Positions 8,449-16,023 of a DNA stretch of 49,205 nt are shown piece after piece. Numbering within the stretch: position 1 is the first letter of the stretch; every line of letters begins with the position of its first letter. The position numbers were made by a program, and so were the translations under genes. The stretch comes from Rhodoferax ferrireducens (GTDB lineage Bacteria; Pseudomonadota; Gammaproteobacteria; Burkholderiales; Burkholderiaceae_C): positions 1 to 49,205 of the forward strand of contig NZ_QEII01000181.1 of assembly GCF_003347515.1 (NCBI RefSeq), written 5' to 3'. Under the pieces are notes generated by a model, which was given only the letters and a program-made list of their open reading frames with translations, was not told the DNA's origin and made no database searches.

Positions 8449-10785
8449 TCAGAACTTCACGTTCACACCGACGTAGATCGAGCGGCCCATGCCGGGCACG
8501 GCCGTACCCCATTGCGGGTAGTTGGGCAGCGCCGGGTTGCTCATGGTGGTGCCTTGCCCGACATAAGCGCCGCCGGTGGGCAGGTAGTAGAGCTTGTCAA
8601 ACAGGTTCTCGATCCCGAAGTCCAGACGCACCGTCTTCCACGAATAACTACCGCGCAAGTTGGTCAGGGCGTAGCCTGGGGTCTTGATTTCGTTGCGCAT
8701 GGTCGAGACATCGGTTTTGGCTTGCACCATCACCAGCTCGGCGCTGTTGTCCCAGCCGTCCACCTTGTGGGTGAGCGCGACTTTGGCGTTGAGCGGCATG
8801 ATGTTGTACAGACGCTGCCCCGTGTCCTGATTGGTGCCATGGGTGTAATTCAGCAAGCCCTTGAGCCCGAAGTCACCCCAGGCACTGCTGGCCAGCGGCA
8901 GGTGCCCGGACAGGTCAATGCCGTAGAGCCGCGCCGACTGGTTGACATACTTGAGAACGCTGAATTTATCGACGACCAGCGTCGTGGCGGGCGCGTTGGT
9001 GGTGGCGTTCCACTGCACGGCGTCAATGTAGCCATCTACCTGCGTGTAGTAAGGCGTGGCCTTGAAGCCCCAGCTGCTGTCGGCGCCATGCCAGTCGAAG
9101 GTGGCCGACAGGGTGTTGGCTTTCTCGGGCTTGAGCTTGAGGTTGCCGATGTAGCCGTTGCCGTCACCGACAAAGTTGTTCATCAGCGCCGCCATCTGCC
9201 AGCTGGACCAGGTAAACCGCTCATACACATTGGGCGAGCGCACCTTGTGGGCGTAGCCGAACTCGATGTCGTAGTTGGGGCTGGCGGTGTAGCGCGCCAG
9301 TGCGGTCAGGTCCAGGTTGTTGTCGGTGCTGCTGTGACTCAGGGCGTTGAAGGCGTTGGCATCACGCGCCTGGTTCCCCATGCCTGCAGGGTTATAGCCA
9401 ACGACGTTGCCCGCATTCATCTTGACCTGCTCCACGCGAGCCCCCAGCAGGGTCATCCATTGCGTGCTCTTGCGCGCCTCCCATTCGGCATACAGGGCGC
9501 TGCGGTCACGTTCGCCGTCCTTGATGTTCCAGAAGGTGCCGGGCGACATGCCGCCGCCCGACGGTGTCCACCAGTCGTTGATGCGGTACTGTTGGACTTC
9601 GCCACCCACGCGCAACAGGTCTTGCGGGTTCAAGGCCAGCTCGGCTTTGACGCTCACGCCCGTGGTTTTGCCTTCGGTGTACATCGGCATGCCCGCCGCA
9701 CAGGTCGAACCGATTGGCGAGCAAGGCACGCCGTTGACGGCGGTGGAGCCGCCTGAACCGGTCACGACCTCGGCAGTCGTGGAGCCACCATACCAGTAGC
9801 GTTTGTCAGCGCCAAAGTCCATGAAGTGGTCCACGTCCTCGTGGTAGGCGCGTGCCTCCAGCGAGCCCCAGTTGAACTGGCCCAGGTAGCGCAGGTTCAC
9901 GCTGTTCTGGTCATTTTTCAACATGTCCATGCGCTGGTTCGGGTAGAGCTGGAAAGGCATGGCCTGCTGGCTGAATTTGGCCTCAAACAGGTGGTCGTCG
10001 TTCCTGAAAGCGAGCCCCAGCGTCTGGTTGCGCGTTTCATACGCCGTGGAGCCCACTTCATCGCGCCCCAGGGTGTGTCCCACCCGGCCCGTGAAGTCAT
10101 AGTTTTTGAAATCGCCACCGGCGCTGTAGTTGTCGGCCTGGCTGCTGGCGCCGCTGTAGCTGATGTTGAATTTGTCGGTGGCGTAGCTGGCCGACAGGTT
10201 GGCGCCGCTGGCCTTGTTGTTGCTGCGGTAAAAGGTGCCGACCTCGCCCTTGGTGATGGCCGCCTGGCCAGGCGCGGCGAATTCGGGCGGGCGAGACTCG
10301 GCGATGATGGTGCCGCCAATGCTGTCGCCACCGCTGCTGACCGGCGAGATGCCCGCATACACCGTGAGCACGCCGACGTTGCTCGGATCGATGTAAGACA
10401 GTGCCGGGTTCATGTGGTTGGGGCAGGAGGCAATCAGGTCCATGCCATCGACCTTGATGCGCAGGCGGTCATCGGCCAGACCGTGAATCGACGGCAGGCT
10501 GGACACGCCACCGGCGCCGTACAAGCTCAGGCCGGGTACATCCGAGAGCAGGCTGGCGCTGTCGCTGGTGGCTGGCAGCTTCGGCGCCAGGCTGGCCTTG
10601 TCCAGCACCGTGCCGCCCGCCGGCTGCTTGTCGGGTTTGGACTCACTGACGGTAACCACCGGCAGCGAAGTGACTTTGTCGTCAGCGGCATGCGCGTTGG
10701 CACACAGCAGCGAGAGCGCGGGCAAAGCCAGCATCAGCGCGCAAGGAAGTGTCCGCAGGGTTGGATAAGACATTTTGGAAACCAT
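8449..10785 (-). CDS. TonB-dependent outer-membrane copper receptor, OprC-like
   Basis: The 778-residue precursor has a signal peptide ending near A-H-A-A (residue 34), a plug domain at about 45-165 and a 22-stranded-type barrel ending in V-N-V-K-F. The plug contains C121-P-N-H-M125, a CxxxM motif. The barrel contains H320-F-M322, an HxM motif. In Pseudomonas OprC the copper ion is bound by just such a CxxxM/HxM set, so copper is the likely substrate. The gene is the last of the copper locus, behind DUF2946 leader 1. No good ribosome site precedes either ATG 10785 or ATG 10773, which is unusual among its neighbours and may reflect controlled translation. Confidence 0.9.
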   Translation of the reverse strand: MVSKMSYPTLRTLPCALMLALPALSLLCANAHAADDKVTSLPVVTVSESKPDKQPAGGTVLDKASLAPKLPATSDSASLLSDVPGLSLYGAGGVSSLPSIHGLADDRLRIKVDGMDLIASCPNHMNPALSYIDPSNVGVLTVYAGISPVSSGGDSIGGTIIAESRPPEFAAPGQAAITKGEVGTFYRSNNKASGANLSASYATDKFNISYSGASSQADNYSAGGDFKNYDFTGRVGHTLGRDEVGSTAYETRNQTLGLAFRNDDHLFEAKFSQQAMPFQLYPNQRMDMLKNDQNSVNLRYLGQFNWGSLEARAYHEDVDHFMDFGADKRYWYGGSTTAEVVTGSGGSTAVNGVPCSPIGSTCAAGMPMYTEGKTTGVSVKAELALNPQDLLRVGGEVQQYRINDWWTPSGGGMSPGTFWNIKDGERDRSALYAEWEARKSTQWMTLLGARVEQVKMNAGNVVGYNPAGMGNQARDANAFNALSHSSTDNNLDLTALARYTASPNYDIEFGYAHKVRSPNVYERFTWSSWQMAALMNNFVGDGNGYIGNLKLKPEKANTLSATFDWHGADSSWGFKATPYYTQVDGYIDAVQWNATTNAPATTLVVDKFSVLKYVNQSARLYGIDLSGHLPLASSAWGDFGLKGLLNYTHGTNQDTGQRLYNIMPLNAKVALTHKVDGWDNSAELVMVQAKTDVSTMRNEIKTPGYALTNLRGSYSWKTVRLDFGIENLFDKLYYLPTGGAYVGQGTTMSNPALPNYPQWGTAVPGMGRSIYVGVNVKF

Positions 10786-10906
10786 GATCTGTTAAGTTGA
10801 TGGCTGCGCGAGCGCAGCGGAGGATGGGTTCACGCGGACAGTTGAGGCTCGGGCAGGCGCGCGTCGCGCCAGTGACGACGGTCACTGACTTGAGCGCTCT
10901 GTTCAC
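10682..10906 (-). other. Possible small leader ORF overlapping the start of TonB receptor 1
   Basis: A GTG at 10906 follows a good AGGAG site and opens a 74-codon frame containing three cysteines in a C-x5-C-x7-C pattern. It runs past the receptor's start codon in a different frame. It could be a translated leader, or just an accident of the strong ribosome site left by duplication of the upstream block. Nothing proves expression. Confidence 0.2.
10870..10887 (-). promoter_or_regulatory. Perfect hairpin in the leader of TonB receptor 1
   Basis: CAGTGAC (10870-10876) and GTCACTG (10881-10887) form a perfect 7-bp stem with a 4-base loop. It lies between repeat copy B and the receptor gene. There is no T run, so it is not a simple intrinsic terminator. 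Confidence 0.45.
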
Positions 10907-10925
10907 GAGAACTCCTGATATCTAG

Positions 10926-10982
10926 TCAAACAAGCCTCTAGCCCGCATTGGATATGCGTAAGGCGCTATTAATTCAATAGCT
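10926..10982 (+). repeat. 57-bp dispersed repeat, copy B
   Basis: It runs from TCAAACAAGCCTCTAGCCC to GCTATTAATTCAATAGCT. Its last base is the final base of the DUF2946 leader 1 stop codon (minus strand). CTATT and AATAG within it can form a small hairpin. It closely matches copy C at 15967, which sits in the same position after DUF2946 leader 2. Confidence 0.85.
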
Positions 10983-11443
10983 CAAGAGGCAGCGGGCGGC
11001 CCGCGCGACGGCGGCGTGAGCGCAAAGTGAGTGGAGAAGAAAAAAGCCTGCCGGATCGTGGGCGCCTCGGGTTCGCCAAGGACGGCGAAGAGGTGAAGCA
11101 AAGCGCTTGGCGCAGGCGCGGCACGGTCTGTGAAGAGCAGGCAAAACGGGCAATGGTCAAGAGACAGAACAGCTTCCTGCCCGTCAGGGGAAGCGGTCGA
11201 AACAGCGTTTGTGCTGGCACTGGTTTCAGCAATCTGGGGCGCGGTTTTGGACGCCGTCGACCCTAGTAACACCCAGCGGGTGCCGGTGCTGGTGCACAGC
11301 TCAGTCCATGCCGACGTGCCGCCCCGCGCCAGCACCAGGGCGTGCGACAAGGTGGGCGCCAGCGCGCCAAACACCACGATCAGCAGCGCCAGCCACACCG
11401 CCAAAGGGCGGCGCAGCAGGGCAAAGTGCAGCATCAGTGGCAT
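10982..11443 (-). CDS. DUF2946 protein, CruR-like copper-responsive leader 1
   Basis: The 153-residue product has a hydrophobic N-terminus (about 13-32), a L-C-T-S-T-G segment at C50, a C98-P-F-C101 CXXC motif, and the C-terminus R147-G-P-P-A-A-S. DUF2946 members in copper loci act, as I recall from Bordetella pertussis CruR, as translated upstream ORFs. The nascent CXXC senses copper and a C-terminal RAPP-type motif arrests ribosomes, which decides Rho-dependent termination before the next gene. R-G-P-P fits that arrest motif closely. It precedes the OprC-like receptor by about 200 bases. ATG 11443 is preferred; a TTG lies 12 codons upstream. Its regulatory role here is inferred from architecture. 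Confidence 0.82.
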   Translation of the reverse strand: MPLMLHFALLRRPLAVWLALLIVVFGALAPTLSHALVLARGGTSAWTELCTSTGTRWVLLGSTASKTAPQIAETSASTNAVSTASPDGQEAVLSLDHCPFCLLFTDRAAPAPSALLHLFAVLGEPEAPTIRQAFFFSTHFALTPPSRGPPAAS

Positions 11444-11496
11444 CGACTCTACGCGGTGCGGTGGGGACGAAGGTGGCAAAACTCAGGCGTGCTGGC

Positions 11497-12003
11497 TCAG
11501 GGCTTTTGCATGCCGTGGTTCATCGGCATCTTGCCGTGGTCCATGGCCGGCATATCAGTGGGTTTTGCGCCCGGGGCCACCATCACCACCGGCACGGTCA
11601 GCGCCACTTGGCTCTCCACGCCCTTGGCGTCCTTGAACACCAGCGTCAGCGGTACGGTGCTGTCTTTGGCCAGCGGCGTCTTCAGGTCCATCAGCATGAC
11701 GTGGTAGCCGCCCGACTTGAGTTCCACCGTCTTGCCGGCGGGCAGGTCCAGGCCGCCCTGGACGGCACGCATTTTCATGACGTTGCCTTCCATCTTCATC
11801 TCGTGGACTTCCGCCACACCGGCGATGGGCGAGGTGACGGCGACCAGCTTGGCGCCGTCCCTGGCGGTGATTTTCATGAAGGCGCCGGTGGCCTTCTGGC
11901 CCTGCACCGTGGTGCGGACCCAGGCGTCCTTGACCTCCACGGTTTGGGCGTACAGGCTGCCGCAGGCCAGTGCAGCGATCAGGGTTAGTGCTTTCAGTTT
12001 CAT
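11497..12003 (-). CDS. PCu(A)C-type periplasmic copper chaperone
   Basis: The 168-residue precursor has a short signal peptide ending near L-Y-A-Q (residue 20) and the DUF461/PCu(A)C fold. Its copper ligands form the family's His/Met pattern: H67 and M69, Met residues at 71, 76 and 78, and H101-V-M103. The tail from about residue 150 adds further His and Met residues (M-D-H-G-K-M and M-N-H-G-M), giving extra copper-binding capacity. Such proteins bind Cu(I) in the periplasm and can deliver it to cytochrome oxidase. It has an AAGGAAA ribosome site and sits between the thioredoxin-like gene and DUF2946 leader 1, with gaps of about 40-55 bases. Confidence 0.93.
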   Translation of the reverse strand: MKLKALTLIAALACGSLYAQTVEVKDAWVRTTVQGQKATGAFMKITARDGAKLVAVTSPIAGVAEVHEMKMEGNVMKMRAVQGGLDLPAGKTVELKSGGYHVMLMDLKTPLAKDSTVPLTLVFKDAKGVESQVALTVPVVMVAPGAKPTDMPAMDHGKMPMNHGMQKP

Positions 12004-12044
12004 GGGTTTTCCTTGGGTTAATAGCGTGAATCGCGTGAATCAAA

Positions 12045-12581
12045 TCAGGCCAGCCAGGCCTTGAGCATGGCGGCATCGGGCGGGCCGATGGTGCGCTGCA
12101 CGGCGCCTTTGCGCCCGATCAGCACCACATAGGGCGTGACATTGCGCCATTTGGGGTCTACCGTCTGGCGGATCTCCGGCTCGAAGCCGTCGAAGGCATA
12201 AATCCGGGTCGCACCCTGGTAATGGTGCGCATGCATCAGGGCGCGCTCACCCTGCACATCCATCACCACGGCCGCCAGTTCCACGGTCTGGCGCGCGGCC
12301 ACAACGGCGGCATGCAACTGGTCAAACGCGTCCGGGCAGGTCGGGCAGTAGGTGGTGGTGAACACATAGGCCGCTGGCCGCGTGCCCTGGCGCAACAGGC
12401 GCGCCCAGGTGGAGGCATCAAAAGGTACTACGCTTTTAATAGCTGCTTGCGCTTTATTGGCGAGGGCTAGAGCCCGATTTGGCATATAAAGCCAGGCTGC
12501 GGCAGCCGCCAGCAGCATGGCGCGACGCCCCGCCTGCGGGCGAGCAACATGGTGTGCATCGGGTTCAAAAACGGATTTCAT
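12045..12581 (-). CDS. Exported thioredoxin-fold protein with a CPTC motif, copper locus
   Basis: The 178-residue protein has an N-terminal segment with a twin-arginine-like G-R-R-A and a hydrophobic stretch to about residue 33. A thioredoxin-like domain follows with Y-C79-P-T-C82-P as the redox or metal site and a later V-T-P-Y-V-V-L-I-G strand after a cis-Pro. In this context it probably reduces or loads copper-binding partners, like TlpA or SCO proteins; that is inference. It overlaps the end of the BNR gene by 17 bases, implying translational coupling. Residues 34-52 are encoded by an in-frame copy of the 57-bp dispersed repeat. Confidence 0.8.
   Translation of the reverse strand: MKSVFEPDAHHVARPQAGRRAMLLAAAAAWLYMPNRALALANKAQAAIKSVVPFDASTWARLLRQGTRPAAYVFTTTYCPTCPDAFDQLHAAVVAARQTVELAAVVMDVQGERALMHAHHYQGATRIYAFDGFEPEIRQTVDPKWRNVTPYVVLIGRKGAVQRTIGPPDAAMLKAWLA
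12426..12482 (-). repeat. 57-bp dispersed repeat, copy E, inside the thioredoxin-like gene
   Basis: On the minus strand it aligns without gaps to copy D at 29194, sharing GCGCAA-x-CAGCTATTAA and TCTAGCC blocks. It covers exactly codons 34-52 of the gene and introduces no stop. Its low-GC codons stand out from the flanks. Confidence 0.8.
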
Positions 12582-13806
12582 GGACTTGTACCTCTTTGCT
12601 GTTGCGCCACACGGCGACCATGCGCTGGCCCTGTTGGGCCAGGCGCGGCTGGTCGTTGTCCCCCTTCACGCTGGCGAGCGTCACCAGGCGGAACGATTGG
12701 CCGCTGTCGGTGGACAGCCAGGCCTTGAGCGTGCTTTGCGCCCCGTCCACACTGCGCCAGACCACCGCCACACGATCGGCCGAGGCCAGCACATCCGCAT
12801 GTTCGGCACCCTCGTCGGGCAGCGCCCGCACGGTGTCGAGCCGCGGGCTGCCGTCCGCCTGCAGCCGCGCATAACGCACGGCCGCCCCGTCCTCGCCGCC
12901 CTGCTTGCGGATGCCAAACCAGACGGCATGAAAACCACCGTCGGCCGCCAGGGCCAGGCCCGGCCCGTGGTGCGGGCAGGCGTCGATGCGCCAGTCGTCA
13001 AAGGTGGCGCGCACCACCGGGGTAGGGCTTGGGTTCGCCGGAGTCGTCAAGGCCGCAAAGCCATGGTCACGCACATTGGGCTCGAACACATGGCGCCACA
13101 TCGCGCGCATCCCGCCGTCCTGTCCGGTGGCCAGGGCAATGCGGCAGCACTCGCAGGAGTGGTCCGCCAGCTTGAGGTCGGGGCCAAAGGTGGCGCCGCC
13201 GTCGCGCGACTCGTTGCGGTAGATCGCCGCGCCCGTGTAGCTGGGCTTTTTGCCGACTTTGGGGGCGCGCTCCATGTCGCGCTTGTCGATCCAGACGGTG
13301 TGCAACACGCCCCGGGCATCAAAGGCCACGGACTCGAAACGGTGGGTGATTTCCTGCCGGTCGGCATGCACCGTGAACGGCGCCGAGAAGGTCTGGCCCC
13401 CATCCGTGGAGCGCAGCATGCGGATCATGCCGGTGTAGGGCTTGGCCAGCGGCTGGGTGTAACTGATGACCACCCAGCCCTGCGGTCCGAAGGCCAGCTT
13501 GGGACGGTTCTCGCCATCGGCGGACACCGTGTCGCCGCCCGTGGCGATGACGCGCGGCGCGCCCCAGCGGCTCGGCTCGTTGGCCGGGGCGGTTTGCACA
13601 AACAGCTGGCCCTGCGCATTGAGGCCAGCCAGCCACAAACGGCCGTCGGGGGCAAAGGCGACGCCACTGGCCAACTGGGCGCGCGGCGAAGCGTGCCCGT
13701 GCGCCCAGGCGCCGGCCGCAGCCAGCAGCAAGGCCACGAGAACCAGGGCCTGTTTGCGCCAGCCCATCTCTGGCCGCCCGCGCGTCAGATTTAAAAACAT
13801 CACCAT
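12565..13806 (-). CDS. Exported sialidase-like BNR beta-propeller protein with Cys/His cluster
   Basis: The 413-residue protein has an N-terminal signal (about 18-37) and a propeller with three Asp boxes: S133-T-D-G-G-Q-T-F, S200-R-D-G-G-A-T-F and S365-T-D-S-G-Q-S-F. It is sialidase-like by fold only. I do not see the arginine triad placed as in true sialidases, and the context argues against sugar hydrolysis. Between the blades lie H217-S-C-E-C-C221 and C277-P-H-H280, an unusual concentration of metal ligands for an exported protein. It starts within the end of the TonB receptor 2 gene (ATG 13806 or ATG 13800, the latter in a TGATG overlap), so it is coupled to that receptor. A copper-binding periplasmic role is inferred. 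Confidence 0.82.
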   Translation of the reverse strand: MVMFLNLTRGRPEMGWRKQALVLVALLLAAAGAWAHGHASPRAQLASGVAFAPDGRLWLAGLNAQGQLFVQTAPANEPSRWGAPRVIATGGDTVSADGENRPKLAFGPQGWVVISYTQPLAKPYTGMIRMLRSTDGGQTFSAPFTVHADRQEITHRFESVAFDARGVLHTVWIDKRDMERAPKVGKKPSYTGAAIYRNESRDGGATFGPDLKLADHSCECCRIALATGQDGGMRAMWRHVFEPNVRDHGFAALTTPANPSPTPVVRATFDDWRIDACPHHGPGLALAADGGFHAVWFGIRKQGGEDGAAVRYARLQADGSPRLDTVRALPDEGAEHADVLASADRVAVVWRSVDGAQSTLKAWLSTDSGQSFRLVTLASVKGDNDQPRLAQQGQRMVAVWRNSKEVQVHEIRF

Positions 13807-15944
13807 GTCGCCTCGAGGCCCGCGTAGAGTGCCCGTGGCATGGCTGGCGAGAACACCGGCGTGCTGGAGGACACCGAGGCACTGTCGGCGTAGCGCCGAT
13901 CGGTCAGGTTCATGAGCCGGGCAAACACGTTGACGCCCTGGCCCACCGACTGACTGAAGCGCAGATTGAACACATCGTGTCCCGGGTACTTGCCATACGC
14001 AGCCGAGTTACTGGCTTCCAGCCAGTAGTCGCCCAGACGCACCCACTCCAGCTGCGCCAGCGTGCCGGCGCGCGGCGTCCAGCTGATGCGGGTGTTGCTC
14101 ATGACGCGTGGGGCTGTTTCCATTTCATTGCCCGAAAAATTGGCGCTGGCTGTGACCCAGTCCACGTAGCGGTGCCTGGCGTAGGACAGGGCCGTGTCCA
14201 GCCGCCACTGCGGATTAAGCGCTTTTCCCAGCGCCAGCTCAATGCCCTGGTGCTCGGTCTTGCCGGCATTGACGCTGGTGCTGACATTGGTGGCGAGATC
14301 ACGCTGGCTCACCAGATCATCTTTCTTGACCAGCTGGTACACGGCCAGGTCATACGACCAGCCCGCCACGGCACCGCGCCAGCCCACTTCAAACTGGTTG
14401 GCCTTGACCGGCTTGAGCGCCAGCGCCAGCTGGGCCCTGGTGGCGGCGTCCGTTAGCGTGCCGCTGCCGGCTCGGAACAACTGGCCTTCGGACGGCGCCC
14501 GGAAACCGTGGTTGTACGAGGTGTACACGCTGCTGGCCGGGCTCAGGGCAAAGGTCGCAGCGAGCTTGGGGCTCAGGTGTGAATAGTCCACCGAGGCCGA
14601 CGCGGTTTGACCGTAATAGCGCGCCGTCGTTCCGGCCCGCGTGGTGCTGGCCGCGATGTTGTTTGTCATGTCGTAGCCGAGGCTGTCAAAACGCAGCCCG
14701 GCGCTCACCCGCAGGGCCGGCAGGGGCGAGAGCTCGCCCTGCGCGTAGGCCGAGGCGCTCTTAAAAGTGACGTCGTAGTCATAGATCCGGTTGCCCACCG
14801 TGTAGCCGGTATAAAAGCGGTCGGCGCCGGCACCGGTGGACGTGAGGCTCAGGCTGTCCTCGGTGCGCGAGCCCGGGCTGCGCTCCAGATCCAGCCCCAC
14901 GATCAGGCGGGCTTTCAGCGCGCCGCTGAAATCCTGCCGCCATTTCGTCATCACGCCGATGGACGTGACATCCGCCTTCTCGATGCGCGGGTCCGAGCTC
15001 AGGTTGTAGGAGCCGTTGAGGTCCATTGCATTGCGGCGCACATAGGGCGTGATGGTCAGCAGCGCGGCCCCGAGCTCACGCTCGTACTGGGTCGACAAGC
15101 GCAGCGCATCGACTTTGCGGTAGGCAATCGACAGGTTGTTTTTGGTCGGGTTGTTGAGGTAGTCGTTGTAGCTGAGCGCGGTGTTGGCGCCGGTCTGCTG
15201 GTCGATTTTGGTGTAACCCAGAATGGTCTTGAGCACCGCGCCATCGGCCAGCGCCTGGTCGTGGCGAAAGCTGGCGCTTTGCCGGTCATAGGCGGTTTGG
15301 TCGCGCCAGCCATCGGTGTGGGTCAGGTTGACGGCGGCGCGTACGGCACCGTCCGCACCGGTCGCCGTCGTGCCATCCACCAACAGACGCCGCCAGCCAA
15401 AGCTGCCAGCCTCGCCGGACACCGACAGACCCGGCTTGGACGAAGGCAGCTTGGTCAGAATATTGACCGTGCCGCCAATGGCGTCCGAGCCGTACAGCGC
15501 CGAGCCCGGGCCCTTGACCACCTCGATGCCCCCGGCCTGCGCCAGATTGACCTCGTACAAGGCGTTGTGGTTGAAGAAGCCGGTGGCCCGGATCGGGATG
15601 CCGTCTTCCAGGTACAGATACAGCGGGCTGGTGGTGAAGGGCTGGCGGATCGCCGTGCTGTGGCCCTCGCCATTGGTGACGGCAATCGCCACGCCGGGCA
15701 CCTGCCCGAGAATCTGCTGCGGGTGCATGGGGCCGGTGCGCTGGATGTCCTGCGCGCTGATGACGCCGACGGAGGCGGGTGTTTGCAACAATAGTGTCTT
15801 CTCCCGGCTGCCCGTGATGGTGACCACGTTCAGGGCGGAGGGCTCGGTTACGGCTGGCTGCGTTTGGGCAGCGGCCGGGAAAACGATGAAAAAAGAAACG
15901 GGAAACGCCAGGGTCAACGCCAGGGCTACACGATTTTTCCGCAT
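13800..15944 (-). CDS. TonB-dependent outer-membrane receptor 2 of the copper locus
   Basis: The 714-residue precursor has a signal peptide ending near A-A-A-Q (residue 27), a TonB-box region V-V-T-I-T-G-S-R-E, and a plug with G-G-I-E-V-V-K-G-P-G and G-G-T-V-N-I-L. A barrel follows and closes with G-L-E-A-T-W. The N-R-F/N-L-T-D-R-R-Y signature near the C-terminus is typical of the family. It lacks the CxxxM/HxM copper set of receptor 1, so it may take up copper in complexed form or another metal chelate. It is headed by DUF2946 leader 2 with a 78-base gap and has a clear CGGAG ribosome site. It overlaps the BNR gene downstream. Confidence 0.9.
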   Translation of the reverse strand: MRKNRVALALTLAFPVSFFIVFPAAAQTQPAVTEPSALNVVTITGSREKTLLLQTPASVGVISAQDIQRTGPMHPQQILGQVPGVAIAVTNGEGHSTAIRQPFTTSPLYLYLEDGIPIRATGFFNHNALYEVNLAQAGGIEVVKGPGSALYGSDAIGGTVNILTKLPSSKPGLSVSGEAGSFGWRRLLVDGTTATGADGAVRAAVNLTHTDGWRDQTAYDRQSASFRHDQALADGAVLKTILGYTKIDQQTGANTALSYNDYLNNPTKNNLSIAYRKVDALRLSTQYERELGAALLTITPYVRRNAMDLNGSYNLSSDPRIEKADVTSIGVMTKWRQDFSGALKARLIVGLDLERSPGSRTEDSLSLTSTGAGADRFYTGYTVGNRIYDYDVTFKSASAYAQGELSPLPALRVSAGLRFDSLGYDMTNNIAASTTRAGTTARYYGQTASASVDYSHLSPKLAATFALSPASSVYTSYNHGFRAPSEGQLFRAGSGTLTDAATRAQLALALKPVKANQFEVGWRGAVAGWSYDLAVYQLVKKDDLVSQRDLATNVSTSVNAGKTEHQGIELALGKALNPQWRLDTALSYARHRYVDWVTASANFSGNEMETAPRVMSNTRISWTPRAGTLAQLEWVRLGDYWLEASNSAAYGKYPGHDVFNLRFSQSVGQGVNVFARLMNLTDRRYADSASVSSSTPVFSPAMPRALYAGLEATW

Positions 15945-15966
15945 GGAAAATCTCCGAAAATATCAA

Positions 15967-16023
15967 TCAAATCAGCCTCCAGCCCTTATGGAGTGGGCGT
16001 AAGGCGCTATGAATTCAATAGTT
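15967..16023 (+). repeat. 57-bp dispersed repeat, copy C
   Basis: It runs from TCAAATCAGCCTCCAGCCC to GCTATGAATTCAATAGTT. Its last base is the final base of the DUF2946 leader 2 stop codon, exactly as copy B relates to leader 1. CCTTA and TAAGG arms within it can pair. It fills most of the gap to TonB receptor 2. Confidence 0.85.

Noticed and set aside
12565..13806. Annotation as a true sialidase
   Set aside because: Asp boxes only indicate a propeller fold. The copper-locus context and Cys/His cluster argue against sialic acid hydrolysis, and no sialic acid genes are nearby.
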